A stretch of DNA of 64,000 nt from Anomaloglossus baeobatrachus (taxonomy: Eukaryota > Chordata > Amphibia > Anura > Aromobatidae), in the NCBI RefSeq assembly GCF_048569485.1, contig NC_134360.1:203791692-203855691 (forward strand), given 5' to 3'. This document shows, in pieces, positions 1 through 12,621 of the stretch. The position numbers and the translations under genes were made by a program. Every line of letters begins with the position of its first letter. Within the stretch, counting starts at the first letter, position 1. The notes beneath the pieces were generated by a model. That model saw only the letters and a program-made list of their open reading frames with translations. It was not told where the DNA came from and made no database searches.

Positions 1-1087
1 TTAAACCCTAGTCACCTCCCTCAGGGTTTGATGGACACACCAGGGGGGGGGAACCCAGACGGTTGACCACGCCCACCAAGGAGTTCACAGGTCCTGAGGC
101 AGGAAAACACAGTTGAGTTTTAGTTTGAGTTTGGAGTTGAGGAGAGTAGTCTGAAGTTCAAGTCTGGAGGCAGGCCTGTGCCAAGGTCTGCAACTCTGTG
201 ACAGATGTCTGGGATGGAGCCCGGGCACCTTTGGCTAGGAGGCATATGGTGGCATTAGCCTGCAGGAGCCAGGAAGATGGCTCGGTGGAACTGTGGTGGA
301 CCAGGACAGGGTAGTGGCCCGCCGGTACCGACCCGGGGAACCGACTGGAAACCGGATCACAAAGGGGGGTACTCAGACCCTGAAGCTAGGACCAGAAGCT
401 ACTGGGGACTAGCTTATTAACTGATTGAGGCTAGGACTTTAGGTCCTTTCCCACCCAAAGTCCCGACTGAAGACAACAGCCCAACGAGGGGGATAGAAAG
501 CCACTGCACAGGCAGAGAGATCCCACGGGCCAGCGTCTGCGGGCAAAGGGCTCCCCCGACATCCACAAAGCCAGGGAGCAGACTCCTGATGCTGAAGTGC
601 AGGCAGTCCACGATACACAACACGGTGCAGGAGAAAGGCAGAGACCACCAGCCGGGTGGGGGACCAGACGCAGCCGGCTGCGGGCACCGACCACCATCAT
701 CTTGGTTTACCAAAGACTTGAGTGTGTTACTAATCGTGAGTACAACAGTGCCCTCCGGCTGCGCACCTCACTGCACCGCTCATCACACACAACCCAACGG
801 GTCCCGGGGCCACCATTCCTGCCCATGGAGGGGTTAACATCTTGCTGCGCAACATCTCCCCCGGGTGCCCAGAAACCGCAGCGGTGGTGTCCACCTTCAC
901 CACAACCCGTGGGTGGCGTCCCGAACTTAAAACACGGCTCCGACTGTACACCTACGTCCCCTTAAAGCGCCAGTCCCCTTTCAGATCGAAGTGCACCGCG
1001 GGGCCCCCGGGTCCGGAGACGCTCGAGCCACCACCCGGTGAGTCCGGACCCGAGCGGCTCGGTTGCAGCCGAGCGCGGGGTGGTACA
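1..1087 (+). mobile_element. Ty3/Gypsy-type LTR, family B, left end outside window
   Basis: About 1.1 kb that matches the LTRs at 19063-24790 and 35043-36175 in order and wording; by comparison with those, roughly the first 85 bp lie before the window. It ends in a TACA terminus, immediately followed by family-A LTR sequence, so it probably inserted into that LTR. It carries the primer-site-like core near 914-926. Several short open frames here are antisense or chance frames. A solo LTR fossil of moderate age. Confidence 0.7.
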
Positions 1088-1988
1088 TCAGGAGTAGAGA
1101 GTATTGTGTTGGAAGTGAAGTAGAGAGGAGGTCAGGAGCACGGCTCCTAGGAAGCTATCTAGGTGGCAGACGGTTGTCTGGGCCTAGAGGAGCTGGACGC
1201 AAGGGATCGTGGCAAGGGGCACAGAACTGTCGAGGATGACAGCTGGCAGCTTTGCACCATCACCGCACTGGGACCAGGGCACGACGGGGTATGTGGACCC
1301 TAGGTTAGGGACTAGCTTTAGGCAACCTGACCATTTATCCGACGAGAATGGAGCCTTCAAGATCCGCTCTCCACCCGCTCCAAAATCGGGGTACCAGCGC
1401 AACGAGGGGGATAGGACTTTCCACTCAAACAGTCCAGAAAATCCCAAGCATGAACCCTGAGAGCAAGCTCCCTCACTTAGCCATAGTGGGGAGCGGGACT
1501 CTGCAAGTTCCATACTACCGGGACCAACAGAGAAGTAAACTTAGTGCCAGGAGGCAGGTCACGGATCACCAGGCTGCATCATTGGGAACGGGACCCGAAC
1601 TAGCTCCCCTCAGCGGCAGCGGTATACAGAACTTTGGTTTATCCAGTAGTCAGTGTCAGCTTAATGGACTGAGTGAGTACGCAAGTGACCCCTTCACACC
1701 CAATGGCACTCCCCTCACACCATCACCGAGTCCCGGGTTATTCCCCCTACCCATGGAGGGTCACAGCACCTGGCTGCCCCATTCCATCAGCCCCGGGTAC
1801 TCTGTCCTAACTGCAGCGGTGGTACTCCAAATTACCACATACCATGGGTGGCGTCACGAACTCTAATACAATCCCCCTGTAAATACCCCCTTCATTTGAG
1901 TGGCCGCACGACCCCCGGGTCCAGAGACCCCTCGAGCCGCCGCGGATCCGGATCCGAGCAGCTCGGCTGCTGGCACGGGGGCGGCACA
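1088..1988 (+). repeat. 5' LTR of family-A Gypsy (left part displaced or outside the window)
   Basis: Aligns to positions 7577-8492 of the second LTR. It ends in GGCGGCACA at 1988. The copy starts abruptly at 1088 next to a family-B LTR. A TGGCGTCACGAAC core lies at 1849-1861. Confidence 0.85.
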
Positions 1989-1999
1989 CCTCAAATTCC

Positions 2000-2017
2000 T
2001 GTCGTCACGAACAGGAT
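2000..2017 (+). other. Primer-binding site, tRNA-Ser(CGA) type
   Basis: TGTCGTCACGAACAGGAT lies 11 bp after the LTR end and differs at one base from the complement of the 3' end of vertebrate tRNA-Ser(CGA) with CCA. The tRNA match is from memory of that tRNA's 3' end. The same site adjoins the LTRs of the two non-autonomous elements at 31095-35029 and 47906-53075. Confidence 0.65.
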
Positions 2018-2267
2018 ATGAGCAAGACCCACTTTCCTGGGTGACATGCGCCTTAGAAGTCGAAAGCGCGAGTCAAAAATCCCGTTTCCCACCCGTTTCC
2101 TGCCATCTTCCGCCATCTTTTGGCGCCAAAACACCATCTTCGCCATCGAAAGTGCGCAAAGCTGAAGCCCCGCCCTTCATCCTGAGAGTGAGCCCGGAAC
2201 TGGAAGTTCCCAGAGGGCCACAGCACCAAAAAGAGTGGTGAGCGAAAAGCGAGGGGGAAGGTAAAAG

Positions 2268-3300
2268 ATGTCCTTGCCAAACGATGGAAGTGTCGCAGCG
2301 TTACCCCTGCCCGACCAGGGGAATGTGAGTGCAGCATGCGCTGCCCCGGACACAAGGGCAGCGGCACCAGAGGCCGGAGCAGTTGCGCCCATCATGCCGA
2401 TCACCCTGCCCCACATGCCTGGCGCCGCCTGGCTCCCGCAGTATGATGGCCGACCAGATGCACTGCAGGGATTCAAAAGGAAGATATGTAACGTCCTCGA
2501 TATGTACGCCCTGACCGGACAGCAGCGGCCGTCTGTGGTACTAGGGCAGCTGACCGGCGCTGCCGAATTGGAAGTGGAGACATGGACTGAGGAGGATTGG
2601 GTCTCGGTACCCACCATCTTTAAGAGACTGGGAGCTGCATTTGAGACCCGCACTGAATCTGAGCTGAGGAAGAGGTTCTATAGCTGTACACAATGGCCCC
2701 AAGACAGCATTAGGGATTATGCCTTAAAGTTACAAGCGGCGCTACGGACCCTGAGACTGACCAACGATATTGGAGAGCCAGAGGGGAACAAGATGCTGGT
2801 GGAGCAGTTCTTCCAGGGCCTAGGATCAGTGGAGGACTGTAAGCAGCTCCGGCTGTGGGGCCTGGAACATCCTGCCTTGGACTTTGCTACCTTGAAGGAG
2901 CAGGCAATCAAAGCTCTGCAGCCCCTAAAGGCTCCTGACTCCCCACTACCATCCTGGCAACTTGGCACATCCCCGTTGCCGGTGAAACCCCCTGCCTTGG
3001 TACTGCCGGAGCCAACTCCCCCGGTAGCGCCTGGAGGCGGAATCATCGATTTGTCTTCCCAGGTGCAGCATCTAAGTAGCGATGTCACAAGGATCTTGGA
3101 GGCGATGCAACTCAGCCCAAGGCCATCACGACATGAGAGATCCAACTAGCTGACTGCCCGGAGGACGTCCCATGGATGAGGAAGAGGACCCTGGAGAGAC
3201 AAAGGATGGAACAGTGACCGGTATGGACCACCTGTTTGTTATAAGTGTAACAAGATTGGCCATTATGCGTGGAGCTGTCCTTTAAACAGGCAACCCCTGG
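2268..3300 (+). pseudogene. Gag part of family-A Gypsy
   Basis: A 293-residue frame starting at 2268 has the look of a Ty3/Gypsy gag: a conserved block with PQYDGRPDALQGFKRK, then a retrotransposon gag core with FETRTESELRKRFYSCTQWP. A CCHC zinc knuckle of the form CYKCNKIGHYAWSC follows near 3235-3280. Gag packages element RNA and binds nucleic acid. The 5' part is repeated at 8772-9172 in the tandem remnant. The fossil is broken. Confidence 0.8.
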
Positions 3301-3391
3301 GGCCAAGGACCAATCACCAGGAATAAACTCTCAAGGCCCAGCGGACTGACGAGAGCGGTATGTAGGGGGACGGCCCATCGTTTCCATCACC

Positions 3392-6300
3392 TTGGATGTG
3401 ATCCCGACCTCTGCACTCCTTGATACTGGCTCCCAGGTAACAACTATTCCCTATGTACTGTATAAGAAATTTTGGCTTGACGATGAACTAACCCCACCAG
3501 ATGACAGCATTACTATCTGTGCCGTCAACGGGTTACCAGTGACTCAAATCGGGTTCAAAGAGATGACCATTAAGGTGGGTTGGGTAGAGTTGGAGAGGCA
3601 AGGCCTCATAGTCGTACAGCATGACCCTAGTGATTGGAACCCTAAGATCATTTTAGGCACAAATGTCATTGAAAACGGTATGGGAGAAGTATTGTTTTTG
3701 CTTCAACAGCTGTCTGAGACTGCAGGAGCAGGGCGGCAGAGAGTCCTGCAACATGAGATCCGAGCCCTCCTGCAGCGGCAAAAGGTAAATCTCTCTGGAG
3801 GTGAGATAGGTAGTGTGCGGGTAATGGATGTGGCCCCTCTTATAGTGCCCCCATGGATTGAGATTATGATATGGTTCAGGGCAGCTGTAGGCTCCCGGGG
3901 ACAGGATTACAAGGCAGTGGTAGAGCCGCTGCCTTCAGAGCATTGTCCCACCGTGTGTACGGCCAGGGGGGTAGTCGATGTCCGGAAGGGGAGAGTGCCC
4001 GTGCGAGTGTTGAATTGTGGGGAAGAGGAGATCACACTACCCAGGTATGCCACTATTGCCAAGCTGTTTGTAGTTAATGCAGATGCCATCCATGCAGTGG
4101 GTTCCTCAAACCAGTCCAATCAACTCCCCAGTGGCAGTTCTCAGGGACCGTTAGAGAAGTGGTGTCAGGAACTACACGTGGGCACCGTCTCTACACCCGC
4201 ACATCATAAACAAGGGGTCTACAGGGTTGTCCAGGAGTATGAGCAGGTCTTTAATAAACATCCACTAGATTTTGGGCGGATAAAGGGGGTACAACATCAA
4301 ATACCCACAGGCACTCACCCACCTATCAAAGAGAGGTATAGGCCCATACCTCCTGCCCATTACCAATGTGCCAAAGATATGCTCAGGAACATGAAGGAAG
4401 CTGGAGTAATCCATGACAGTTGCAGTCCCTGACTGCCCACTGGTACTTGTGAAGAATAAGGATGGTATAATGAGAATTTGTGTAGACAAATTAATAAGAT
4501 CACGCACAAAGATGCCTACCCCTTGCCCCGCATTGAGGAATCGTTGGCTGCCCTGAAATCCGCTACTTACTTTTCTACCCTTGATCTCACTAGCGGATAC
4601 TGGCAGGTGGCTGTTGCTAGGAAGACCGGAAGAAAACCGTGTTTGCTACCCCAATAGGACTGTGTGAATTCAATAGCATGCTGTGCAATGCACTGGGGAT
4701 GTTCCAGAGGCTCATGGAGTGCTGCTTGGGCCACTACAATTTCGAGACGGTCTTGCTGTATCTGGACAGCGTCATTGTATACTCCAAGACGTACGAGGCG
4801 CACCTGGAAAACCTGGCAGAGGTATTTGAAGCACTATCCAAGTATGGGATGAAGCTCAAGCCATTCAAGTGCCACCTGCTGAAGCCAAAGGTACAGTACT
4901 TCGGGCATGTGGTCAGTGCTGAAGGCGTGGCACCGTATCCAGAGAAAATTACAGCTATCCAGAACTGGCCAAGGCCCAACACCGTCAGAGAGGTGCGGCA
5001 GTTCCTGGGCCTGATGGGGTACTATCGGAGGTTTGTCAAATGGTACATGCAGATGGCGACCCCCTTACAAGACCTTCTGGTGGGACAACCCGTGCATGGC
5101 AAGTCCTCGGACCCTCCGTTCCAATGGGGCAAGGAACAAGAAGATTCCTTTGAGCAGATGAAGTCTGTTCTGACGGGGGATGAAATTCTGGCGTATCCTG
5201 ACTACGGTCTCCCGTTTATACTGTATACGGATGCCAGTAATGTAGGGCTTGGAGCCATCCTGTCACAGGTGCAGAAGGGCGAGGAGAGGGTGATAGCCTA
5301 CGCTAGCCGGAAACTAAAGGCCACGGAGAGGAACCTGGAGAACTATAGTTCTTTCAAGCTGGAGTTCCTGGCACTTGTATGGGCTGTGACGGAAAGGTTT
5401 AAGCACTACCTTGCTGCCGCCAAGTTTACTGTGTACACGGACAATAACCAATAACCCATTGACTCACCTGGATACGGCGAAGCTGGGAGCCTTGGAACAG
5501 CGCTGGGTCACAAGGTTGGTGAATTATGATTTTATCATAAAATACAGGGCCGGCCGCAAGAACACTAACGCTGATGCACTACTGTCTAGGATGCCCCATC
5601 TGTTTGACGACGAGAGGGATGAAGATGACCTGGAGGAGAGTGAATTGCCTGCGTTCCATCAGCCCACTCCCATGGAGCAACCTCGACCATGTACCCATCA
5701 GCAAGAAATTACCTGTGATCCATTGCCTCATCACGGTTGGCAAGAAGCCCAAGATAGGGACCCTGCAATCAGATTAGTTAAAGCATTGCTGGCCAGAGCT
5801 GGTGCCCGTCTTGAGCCAGGCGCCCCGGAGGAAGCCAGAAAACTGTGGCAGGAAAGGAGTCGGCTCTATCTCCACCAAGGCAAACTGTGTAGAAGCCTAA
5901 CCAACCCCAAAACACATGAGAGGATCTGCCAGATCGTGATACCTCAGGCGTATGTTGGAAGAGTACCATGGTGGAGCCGGGCACTTTGGATGGAAGAAGT
6001 TGGAGATGTTGCTGAGAAATCGCTTCTATTGGATAGAGATCAGAGACTCCATAGAGGCCTGGTGTAGGAATTGCAGTCCCTGTGCCTTGAGGAGGCAAAA
6101 TGGCACCAGTCAGTGAGCACCACTCCAGTCGATACTTACCAAACAACCCCTCGAGATTCTGGCCCTGGATCATGTCAAGTTGACCCCCAGCAGGAGTGGG
6201 TACACGTACGCGCTCACGATGGTGGACCACTACTCTTGGTTCCTGGTGGTGGTACCTGCTAAAGATCTGACTGCCAGCACAGCGGCAAAGGAAAAATGTC

Positions 6301-6700
6301 CAGAGCCCTTAAGAGTAGTAGATGAGCCTCAGCCCCAACCTCCAGTGGTGGAAGGAAAGAAGAGAATGATTCGTACCATTCTAGGTGACTTTTCATAAGA
6401 TTTGCCTATGCAGAATGGGGAATAAATAGTCCTTGTGTTAACATACCCACAACCCGTGGAAGAACCAGAACAGGAAAGGCATACTGACACTGCAACCACT
6501 CCAGCATCTAGAGTAGCACCTGTACCCTTGCCACGCACATGTAGAGTCCTGCCAACTACACCTATCACTGAGGGCGAGGAACTTGTAGAAAACATTGCCA
6601 TGTCACAAGAGGGGGATGAGGGTTTAGAATTGAGAAGGTCGACCCGGGTTAACTTTGGTCAGCCCCCACGGAGGTATAGAGAAGAATGTTGATGGTACCT
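3392..6700 (+). pseudogene. Pol part of family-A Gypsy: protease, RT, RNase H, integrase remains
   Basis: Protease is marked by ALLDTGSQVTTIPY near 3413-3450. Reverse transcriptase follows from about 4290, including the FGHVVSAEGVAP and FLGLMGYYRRFVKWY blocks between 4890 and 5050. RNase H is marked by ILYTDASNVGLGAILSQVQ near 5220-5275. Integrase remains lie from about 5950 to 6280 and are followed by an acidic tail. The order PR-RT-RH-IN is the usual Ty3/Gypsy order. The region is a fossil with several breaks. Confidence 0.85.
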
Positions 6701-7356
6701 GTAATATAAGAATATAAACTGTTAGGTATCTGTGTTTTCTTTTATTGTTTTACAAAGTTTGTTATTTTTCATATAAAAATGTTAGGAAAGAACAGTGTTT
6801 TAATCAGCAAGGTTTAAATCAGCAGAGAAAGTTACCTGATTGTAAAGAAGATTTTATAGTGTGTACACCAGGTGCATGGACTTCGTTTTATTTATGCACC
6901 AATGTTTCATAGTAAAAATGGACCATGGTCATAGGACTGGTTGTGACCAACACAGACTTGTGTATTGTAAATAGTTGCACCTCCTGTGCCCACCAGAGTC
7001 GTCTTTTGCAACACCCGGGACCTTAACCTGGTCACAGACCCACAAATAGGTATGCAGCGGGTCAGGTTGTTTGGGTGGCGGGTTAACGGGATCTGGGACA
7101 TTGGGACTGGACTGTCGCAGGAAGAGGCTGCAACAGAGCAGGTTGAGCCTCCGCTACTAACCTAACCGGTAGCGTTCCACTGTTGAATTGATGAACTTAA
7201 GAGTTATGTAACGTTTAAGTACCAAGCCTCCCTAATGTGTGATGAATCTTGTAAATAAAATGTCATTATTTTCTACTTTTGCAGTTTTGAAAAAAAATAA
7301 AATAAAACCTCTGATGTCTTTTGCTTGAGGACGAGCTACGTTTAACCAAGGGGGAA
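6701..7356 (+). other. 3' non-coding leader and polypurine tract of family-A Gypsy
   Basis: AT-rich untranslated stretch between the end of pol and the 3' LTR. The tract AAGGGGGAA at about 7348-7356 directly precedes the LTR start TGTGACGCC and is the expected plus-strand primer. The wording TAGTTGCACC near 6972-6981 recurs in the non-autonomous element at 31095-35029, read on its own strand. Confidence 0.75.
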
Positions 7357-8492
7357 TGTGACGCCGCTGGACTATCAGGTCGTCACAGGGTATTGCACAA
7401 TCTGCCCTCCCATGTAATATCCACCTCCTTCTTGGTTATGAGTCCCCAACTATATGGTGTTGCCTACATCAGCTAATCATATCCTAGGTACTCTCTGCAC
7501 CACACCCACCAAACACACCAGTGGACGGCCTGAGTGGAACAGGGTTGCCCACCTGGGGGGTTCGATAGGGGAGGTCAGGAGTGTCAGGAGTAGAGAGTAT
7601 TGTGTTGGAAGTGAAGTAGAGAGGAGGTCAGGAGCAGGGCTCCTAGGAAGCTATCTAGGTGGCAGACGGTTGTCTGGGCCTAGAGGAGCTGGACCCCCAG
7701 TCGCAGGGGATCGTGGCAAGGGGCAGAGAACTGTCGAGGACGACAGCTGGCAGCTTTGCACCATCACCGCACTGGAACCAGGGCACGACGGGGTACGTGG
7801 ACCCTAGATTAGGGACTAGCTTTAGGCAACCTGACCATTTACCCGACGAGAATGGAGCCTTCAAGATCCGCTCTCCACCCGCTCCAAAATCGGGGTACTA
7901 GCACAACGAGGGGGATAGGACTTTCCACTCAAACGGTCCAGAAAATCCCAAGCATGAACCCTGAGAGCAAGCTCCCTCACTTAGCCATAGTGGGGAGTGG
8001 GACTCTGCAAGTTCCATACTACCGGGACCAACAGAGAAGTAAACTTAGTGCCAGGAGGCAGGTCACGGATCACCAGGCAGCATCATTGGGAACGGGACCC
8101 GAACTAGCTCCCCTCAGCGGCAGCGGTATACAGAACTTTGGTTTATCCAGTAGTCAGTGTCAGCTTAATGGACTGAGTGAGTACGCAAGTGACCCCTTCA
8201 CACCCAATGGCACTCCCCTCACACCATCACCGAGTCCCGGGGTATTCCCCCTACCCGTGGAGGGTCACAACACCTGGCTGCCCCATTCCATCACCCCCGG
8301 GTACTCCGTCCTAACTGCAGCGGTGGTACTCCAAATTACCACATACCATGGGTGGCGTCACGAACTCTAATACAATCCCCCTGTAAATACCCCCTTCATT
8401 TGAGTGGCCGCACGACCCCCGGGTCCGGAGACCCCTCGAGCCGCCGCGGATCCGGATCCGAGCAGCTCGGCTGCTGGCACGGGGGCGGCACA
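7357..8492 (+). repeat. Second (full) LTR of family-A Gypsy
   Basis: 1136 bp, TGTGACGCC to GGCACA. It is the only full-length family-A LTR in + orientation here. It contains the primer-site-like core at 8353-8365 and is followed at once by another copy of the Gypsy 5' leader. Confidence 0.88.
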
Positions 8493-9938
8493 CCTCAAAT
8501 TCCTGTCGTCACGAACAAGATATGAGCAAGACCCACTTTCCTGGGTGACATGCGCCTTAGAAGTCGAAAGCGCGAGTCAAAAATCCCGTTTCCCGCCCGT
8601 TTCCTGCCATCTTCCGCCATCTTTTGGCGCCAAAACACCATCTTCGCCATCGAAAGTGCGCAAAGCTGAAGCCTCGCCCTTCATCCTGAGAGTGAGCCCG
8701 GAACCGGAAGTTCCCAGAGGGCCACAGCACCAAAAAGAGTGGTGAGCGAAAAGCGAGGGAGAAGGTGAAAGATGTCCTTGCCAAACGATGGAAGTGTCGC
8801 AGCGTTACCCCTGCCCGACCAGGGGAATGTGAGTGCAGCATGCGCTGCCCCGGACACAAGGGCAGCGGCACCAGAGGCCGGAGCAGTTGCGCCCATCATG
8901 CCGATTACCCTGCCCCACATGCCTGGCGCCGCCTGGCTCCCGCAGTATGATGGCCGACCAGATGCACTGCAGGGATTCAAGAGGAAGATATGTAACGCCC
9001 TCGATATGTACGCCCTGACCGGACAGCAGCGGCCATCTGTGGTACTAGGGCAGCTGACCGGCACTGCCGAATTGGAAGTGGAGACATGGACTGAGGAGGA
9101 TCAGGTCTCGGTACCCGCCATCTTTAAGAGACTGGGAGCTGCATTTGAGACCCGCACTGAATCTGAGCTGAGGCACGGAACTGTCAAGGAGGACAGCTGG
9201 TGGCCTTGCACCTTCACCAGGCTGGGACCAGGGCACTACGTTGTACGTGGACCCTAGGTCAGAGATTAGCTTCAGGCAACCTGACAATTTACCCGACGAG
9301 AACGGAGCCTTCAAGATCTGCTCTCCACCTGCTCGAAAATCGGGGTACTAGTGCAACGAGGGGGATAGAACTTTTCACTCAAACGGTCCAGAAAATCCCA
9401 AGCGTGAACTTTGAGAGCAAGCTCCCTCACTTAACCAAAGTGGAGAGCGGGACCCCACAAGTTCCATACTACCGGGACCAACAGAGAAGTAAACTTAGTG
9501 CCAGGAGGCAGGTCACGGATCACCAGGCAGCACCATTGGGAACAGGACCCGAACTAGCACCCCTCAGCAGCAGTGGTATATAGAACTTTGGTTTATCCAG
9601 TAGTCGGTGTCAGCTTAATGGACTGAGTGACTACGCAAGTGACCCTTTCACACCCAACGGCACTCCCCTCACACCATCACCGAGTCCTGGAGTATTTCCC
9701 CTACCCGTGGAGGATCACAACACCTGGCTGCCCCATTCCATCACCCCCGGGTACTCCTAACTGCAGCGGCGGTACTCCAAATTACCACATACCACGGGTG
9801 GCGTCACGAACTCTAATACAATCCCCTTGTAAATACCCCATTCATTTGAGTGGCCGCACGACCCCCGGGTCCGGAGACCCCTCGATCCGCCGCGGATCCG
9901 GATCCGAGCAGCTCGGCTGCTGGCACAGGGGTGGCACA
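8493..9938 (+). mobile_element. Truncated second internal segment plus partial third LTR, family A
   Basis: 8493-9172 repeats the leader and start of gag seen at 1989-2670. It passes abruptly at about 9173 into the interior of a family-A LTR, which then runs to GTGGCACA at 9938. The structure points to deletion between two copies. Confidence 0.8.
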
Positions 9939-12430
9939 GATTCACGCATGTATCTCCAGAAAATTCAATTTGTGGGTAGTTATCCTCTGCCAATTTAATG
10001 TCTCTTGTTACGGTCTGGGGTCTCCCTAGACCCTAGAGAATATTAAACTTAAGATATAAAAAAATAAAATATCCTTATACTTTCCTTACTGCTCACCACT
10101 CAGCCTCTTTGCTACTCACTGTCGCCTGTTTGGTCTTCACAGCATCTCCTTGTCTCCCAACACTCGCACTGGAATCTACAGCTTTCATGATGCCCCAGAG
10201 TGTTCTGTGAAAGCTTGTGGAAGGTCACTGTGCACATACCGTAGTAATGTCGTGATGCTGGGACCTTCCAAATGTTTGGGCAGAATCTTCACGGGCTTCA
10301 TGAAAATCGGAAGTCCTAGCTGAAGGTGAGAGGCCCAGGGATCTTAGAGTGAGTGGTGGGGGATCAAAAGATGAGGCGAGGACCAGACGGATAATGAATG
10401 ATGAAAAGTAGAAAGGCCAGGAGGTGAACAGTAAAATTAGAATAAGGATTTTTTTTGATTTTTTTTAACATTGTGATGGCCCTTTATACCTTCAGGCACC
10501 ATTTTGTTAAATCTGAGGGGAAACAAATTAGAAAAAAATCTGAATTTTGCCACATCTTTTGTAATAAGTGATAAAAGTAAATTCAACTCAAATTTATTTC
10601 CTCATCTCTAATCCAATGTTGTATGTGAGAAATGCTGCTTGCACAGTCATCTGCTTCAATTTTCCTCTCCCGGCACTAATGTATTAATAAAAAAAATGGA
10701 TACAAAATTCAAAGTGTGGAAAAATGGTGGACAAAAATGGAATTCCAACATTGGTTTTTGATGTTTTGTTTTTTACGGCATTTTCTCCAACTCAGTACAA
10801 TTATACCAATATCAAAATGATTGGGTTTTTATATTTTAATGATTAAATGATTAAAAAATATTAAAATATTCAAAACTTTATAAAGAATAATTGGTTTGTT
10901 TTGTCATTTTCTGAGACCTGTAGCTTTTTTTATTCTTCCATTAATGGACTTGTGCATGGGCTCATTGTTGGCACTTCAGGATGATGTCTTCATTGATAAC
11001 ATTTTGGGACACGTAACATTTCTAATGCTTTTTATTGCAGTTATGAGGGAATTCTGATGGCTAAATAAAACATCAATTCTTCCATTTCATTTTTTTCTAT
11101 TTCAGTGTTCACCATATGAGATGAATACTATATTATTTTATTAGTTCCGGTGATTACACACAGGAATACAGAAAAAAAAGAAGTGAAAATAATAGTAAAA
11201 AAATGGAGTCTCCAGTCCTAACAGAAATCAAACAATAGATCATATAAAGAAAATGAAAAGGGTAATTGGGTATGTATAATATACATCAAATCCCCCACCC
11301 CCCCCCCAAAAAAAAGTAAAATAAATATTGCATGGTGAAATAAATAACAGAAGCAAAGTAAAATAAATATAAGGCATAAACAACCAAAATAAAATTACTA
11401 GATATAAAAAAAATAAATAAAAATAATACAATGCTGAAAGCACACACAGAGTTAATAGAAGGGGGCTCTAACATTTGAAAGCTATCTGTGGGATAGGTGA
11501 TACATTCCTGTTTTTTGGGGGTTCGACTGCTAGAACCCCTACCAGTGCCAAGACCAATAGCTCTGAAGAGCCTGAGTGAATGGGACTGAACTTGATTATG
11601 CTCATTAGCTGTCTATTCATTTTTAACGTAGTACTTAATTGAGTCAGCAGCACCCCAAGTTTTCCAAATTGCCTTGTAATCTTAAATTCTTCAGCGTATA
11701 AAAAAATTGGTCCAATTTTCATCCTGAAAAGTAGGCTGATTGTTTTTCTCATTTGTCATCTGTGTGTTGTCTGTATGCAATCTGTTTTATGTTTCTCAGC
11801 AGCGTTTTCATCTACAGTGTCCTATCCATAAAAAAACGGATGTCACTGGGATGGTCCGTGTGGCATCTGATATTTTTTTTGAACCCATGGACTTGAATAG
11901 GTGAGTCTCATCCGATTTACTCTTCCACACTCAGCATGTTGCGATTTCTTCCTCAAGCTGAATACAGCTAAGAAAAAAAAAATCACACATATGCACAGCC
12001 TCATTGGAAAACATTGGTGAGAGTCCAATCCCTTTATATGTCACATTGTACTCGTCCGAGTTATACACCAGTGTGAGTGAACCCTTGTAAAATTGTCTTT
12101 ATGGTGTCTGTAGAGATTACTTAAACTCATCCATAAGGCATAAAAGATATCTCTTCTTATATTGTGGACTGGACTTTCTTCGTAGTTCACCATTGACAAG
12201 TCCATTATACCGCTGACCATTTCTTCGTTGCATTGGATCTTGTTTTCAAATAAAGGGATTAGTGGTAAAAATAACATTTTGATTTTAGTTTCTTGAACAA
12301 AAGTCAGAAAATGGATAATTGCCCAGTATGTTTTGTTTTAAGTAATGCCAATGGTTGATAAATTTTAAATGTTAACGGAGATTGTGGTTTTGGCAGAAGA
12401 CAGTGTCAATAGCCTCATCTTCTGTCTCAG
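9939..12430. other. AT-rich stretch, no gene recognised
   Basis: No open frame, RNA gene or clear element ends were recognised. Around 11790-12095 the wording (CCGTGTGGCATC, ACACCAGTGTGAGTG) resembles the MITE at 28537-28980 and is probably a decayed relative. A homopurine and poly-C/A stretch lies at 11289-11320. Confidence 0.5.
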
Positions 12431-12431
12431 G

Positions 12432-12460
12432 TGACGTCAGCGCTCATGACCAGTATAAAT
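12432..12460 (+). promoter_or_regulatory. Core promoter: palindromic CRE and TATA box
   Basis: TGACGTCA, the full cyclic-AMP response element, lies at 12432-12439 and TATAAAT at 12454-12460. The TATA box predicts a start near 12485-12490, leaving a leader of about 30 bases before the ATG at 12517. The spacing and order are those of a typical TATA-driven, CREB-responsive promoter of a secreted-peptide gene. That CREB acts here is inference. Confidence 0.65.
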
Positions 12461-12516
12461 TAGGAGCAGGACCCAGTAGTCATCAGTAGCTTGAAGTGAA
12501 CTCTCCAATTTGCACC

Positions 12517-12591
12517 ATGAAGAACATCGCTATCTTTTTGCTGATTGGTCTCAGCCTCTTCAGCAAAGTTAAGATACCGAATAGGTTCCCT
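12517..12591 (+). CDS. First coding exon of a small secreted protein (signal peptide)
   Basis: The ATG sits in a good context (CACCATGA) 57 bases after the TATA box. The translation begins MKNIAIFLLIGLSLFS: a lysine, then a 13-residue hydrophobic core, which is a textbook secretory signal peptide. Translation continues KVKIPNRFP up to a GTAAGC donor at 12592, giving a 25-codon exon in phase 0. An earlier, weaker donor after the lysine codon (GTTAAG) is the alternative. Short signal-peptide first exons occur in genes for Kazal-type inhibitors and frog skin or gland peptides, but the mature product is not visible. No second exon was found; a dispersed repeat fills the intron from about 12622. 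I do not recognise the gene. Confidence 0.6.
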
Positions 12592-12621
12592 GTAAGCCAC
12601 TTATTGATACTGTATATTATT

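Larger units (their letters stand above)
1088..9938 (+). mobile_element. Ty3/Gypsy LTR retrotransposon, family A, broken, tandem LTR-internal-LTR-internal-LTR form
   Basis: Three LTR copies (1088-1988, 7357-8492, 9173-9938) separate one long internal region (1989-7356) and one short remnant (8493-9172) that repeats the start of the long one. Gag, zinc knuckle, protease, reverse transcriptase, RNase H and integrase parts can be recognised in Gypsy order. The element is broken, with several breaks. By eye the first two LTRs differ at roughly 2 per cent of sites, so it is not recent. A family-B LTR sits within the first LTR at the left edge. The tandem form is what unequal LTR recombination or repeated insertion followed by deletion would leave. 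Confidence 0.88.

Noticed and set aside
11023-11070. + strand acceptor TTTTTATTGCAG followed by AATAAA, looking like a last exon
   Set aside because: AT-rich context, no upstream donor or coding exon, and no GU-rich element; chance match likely.
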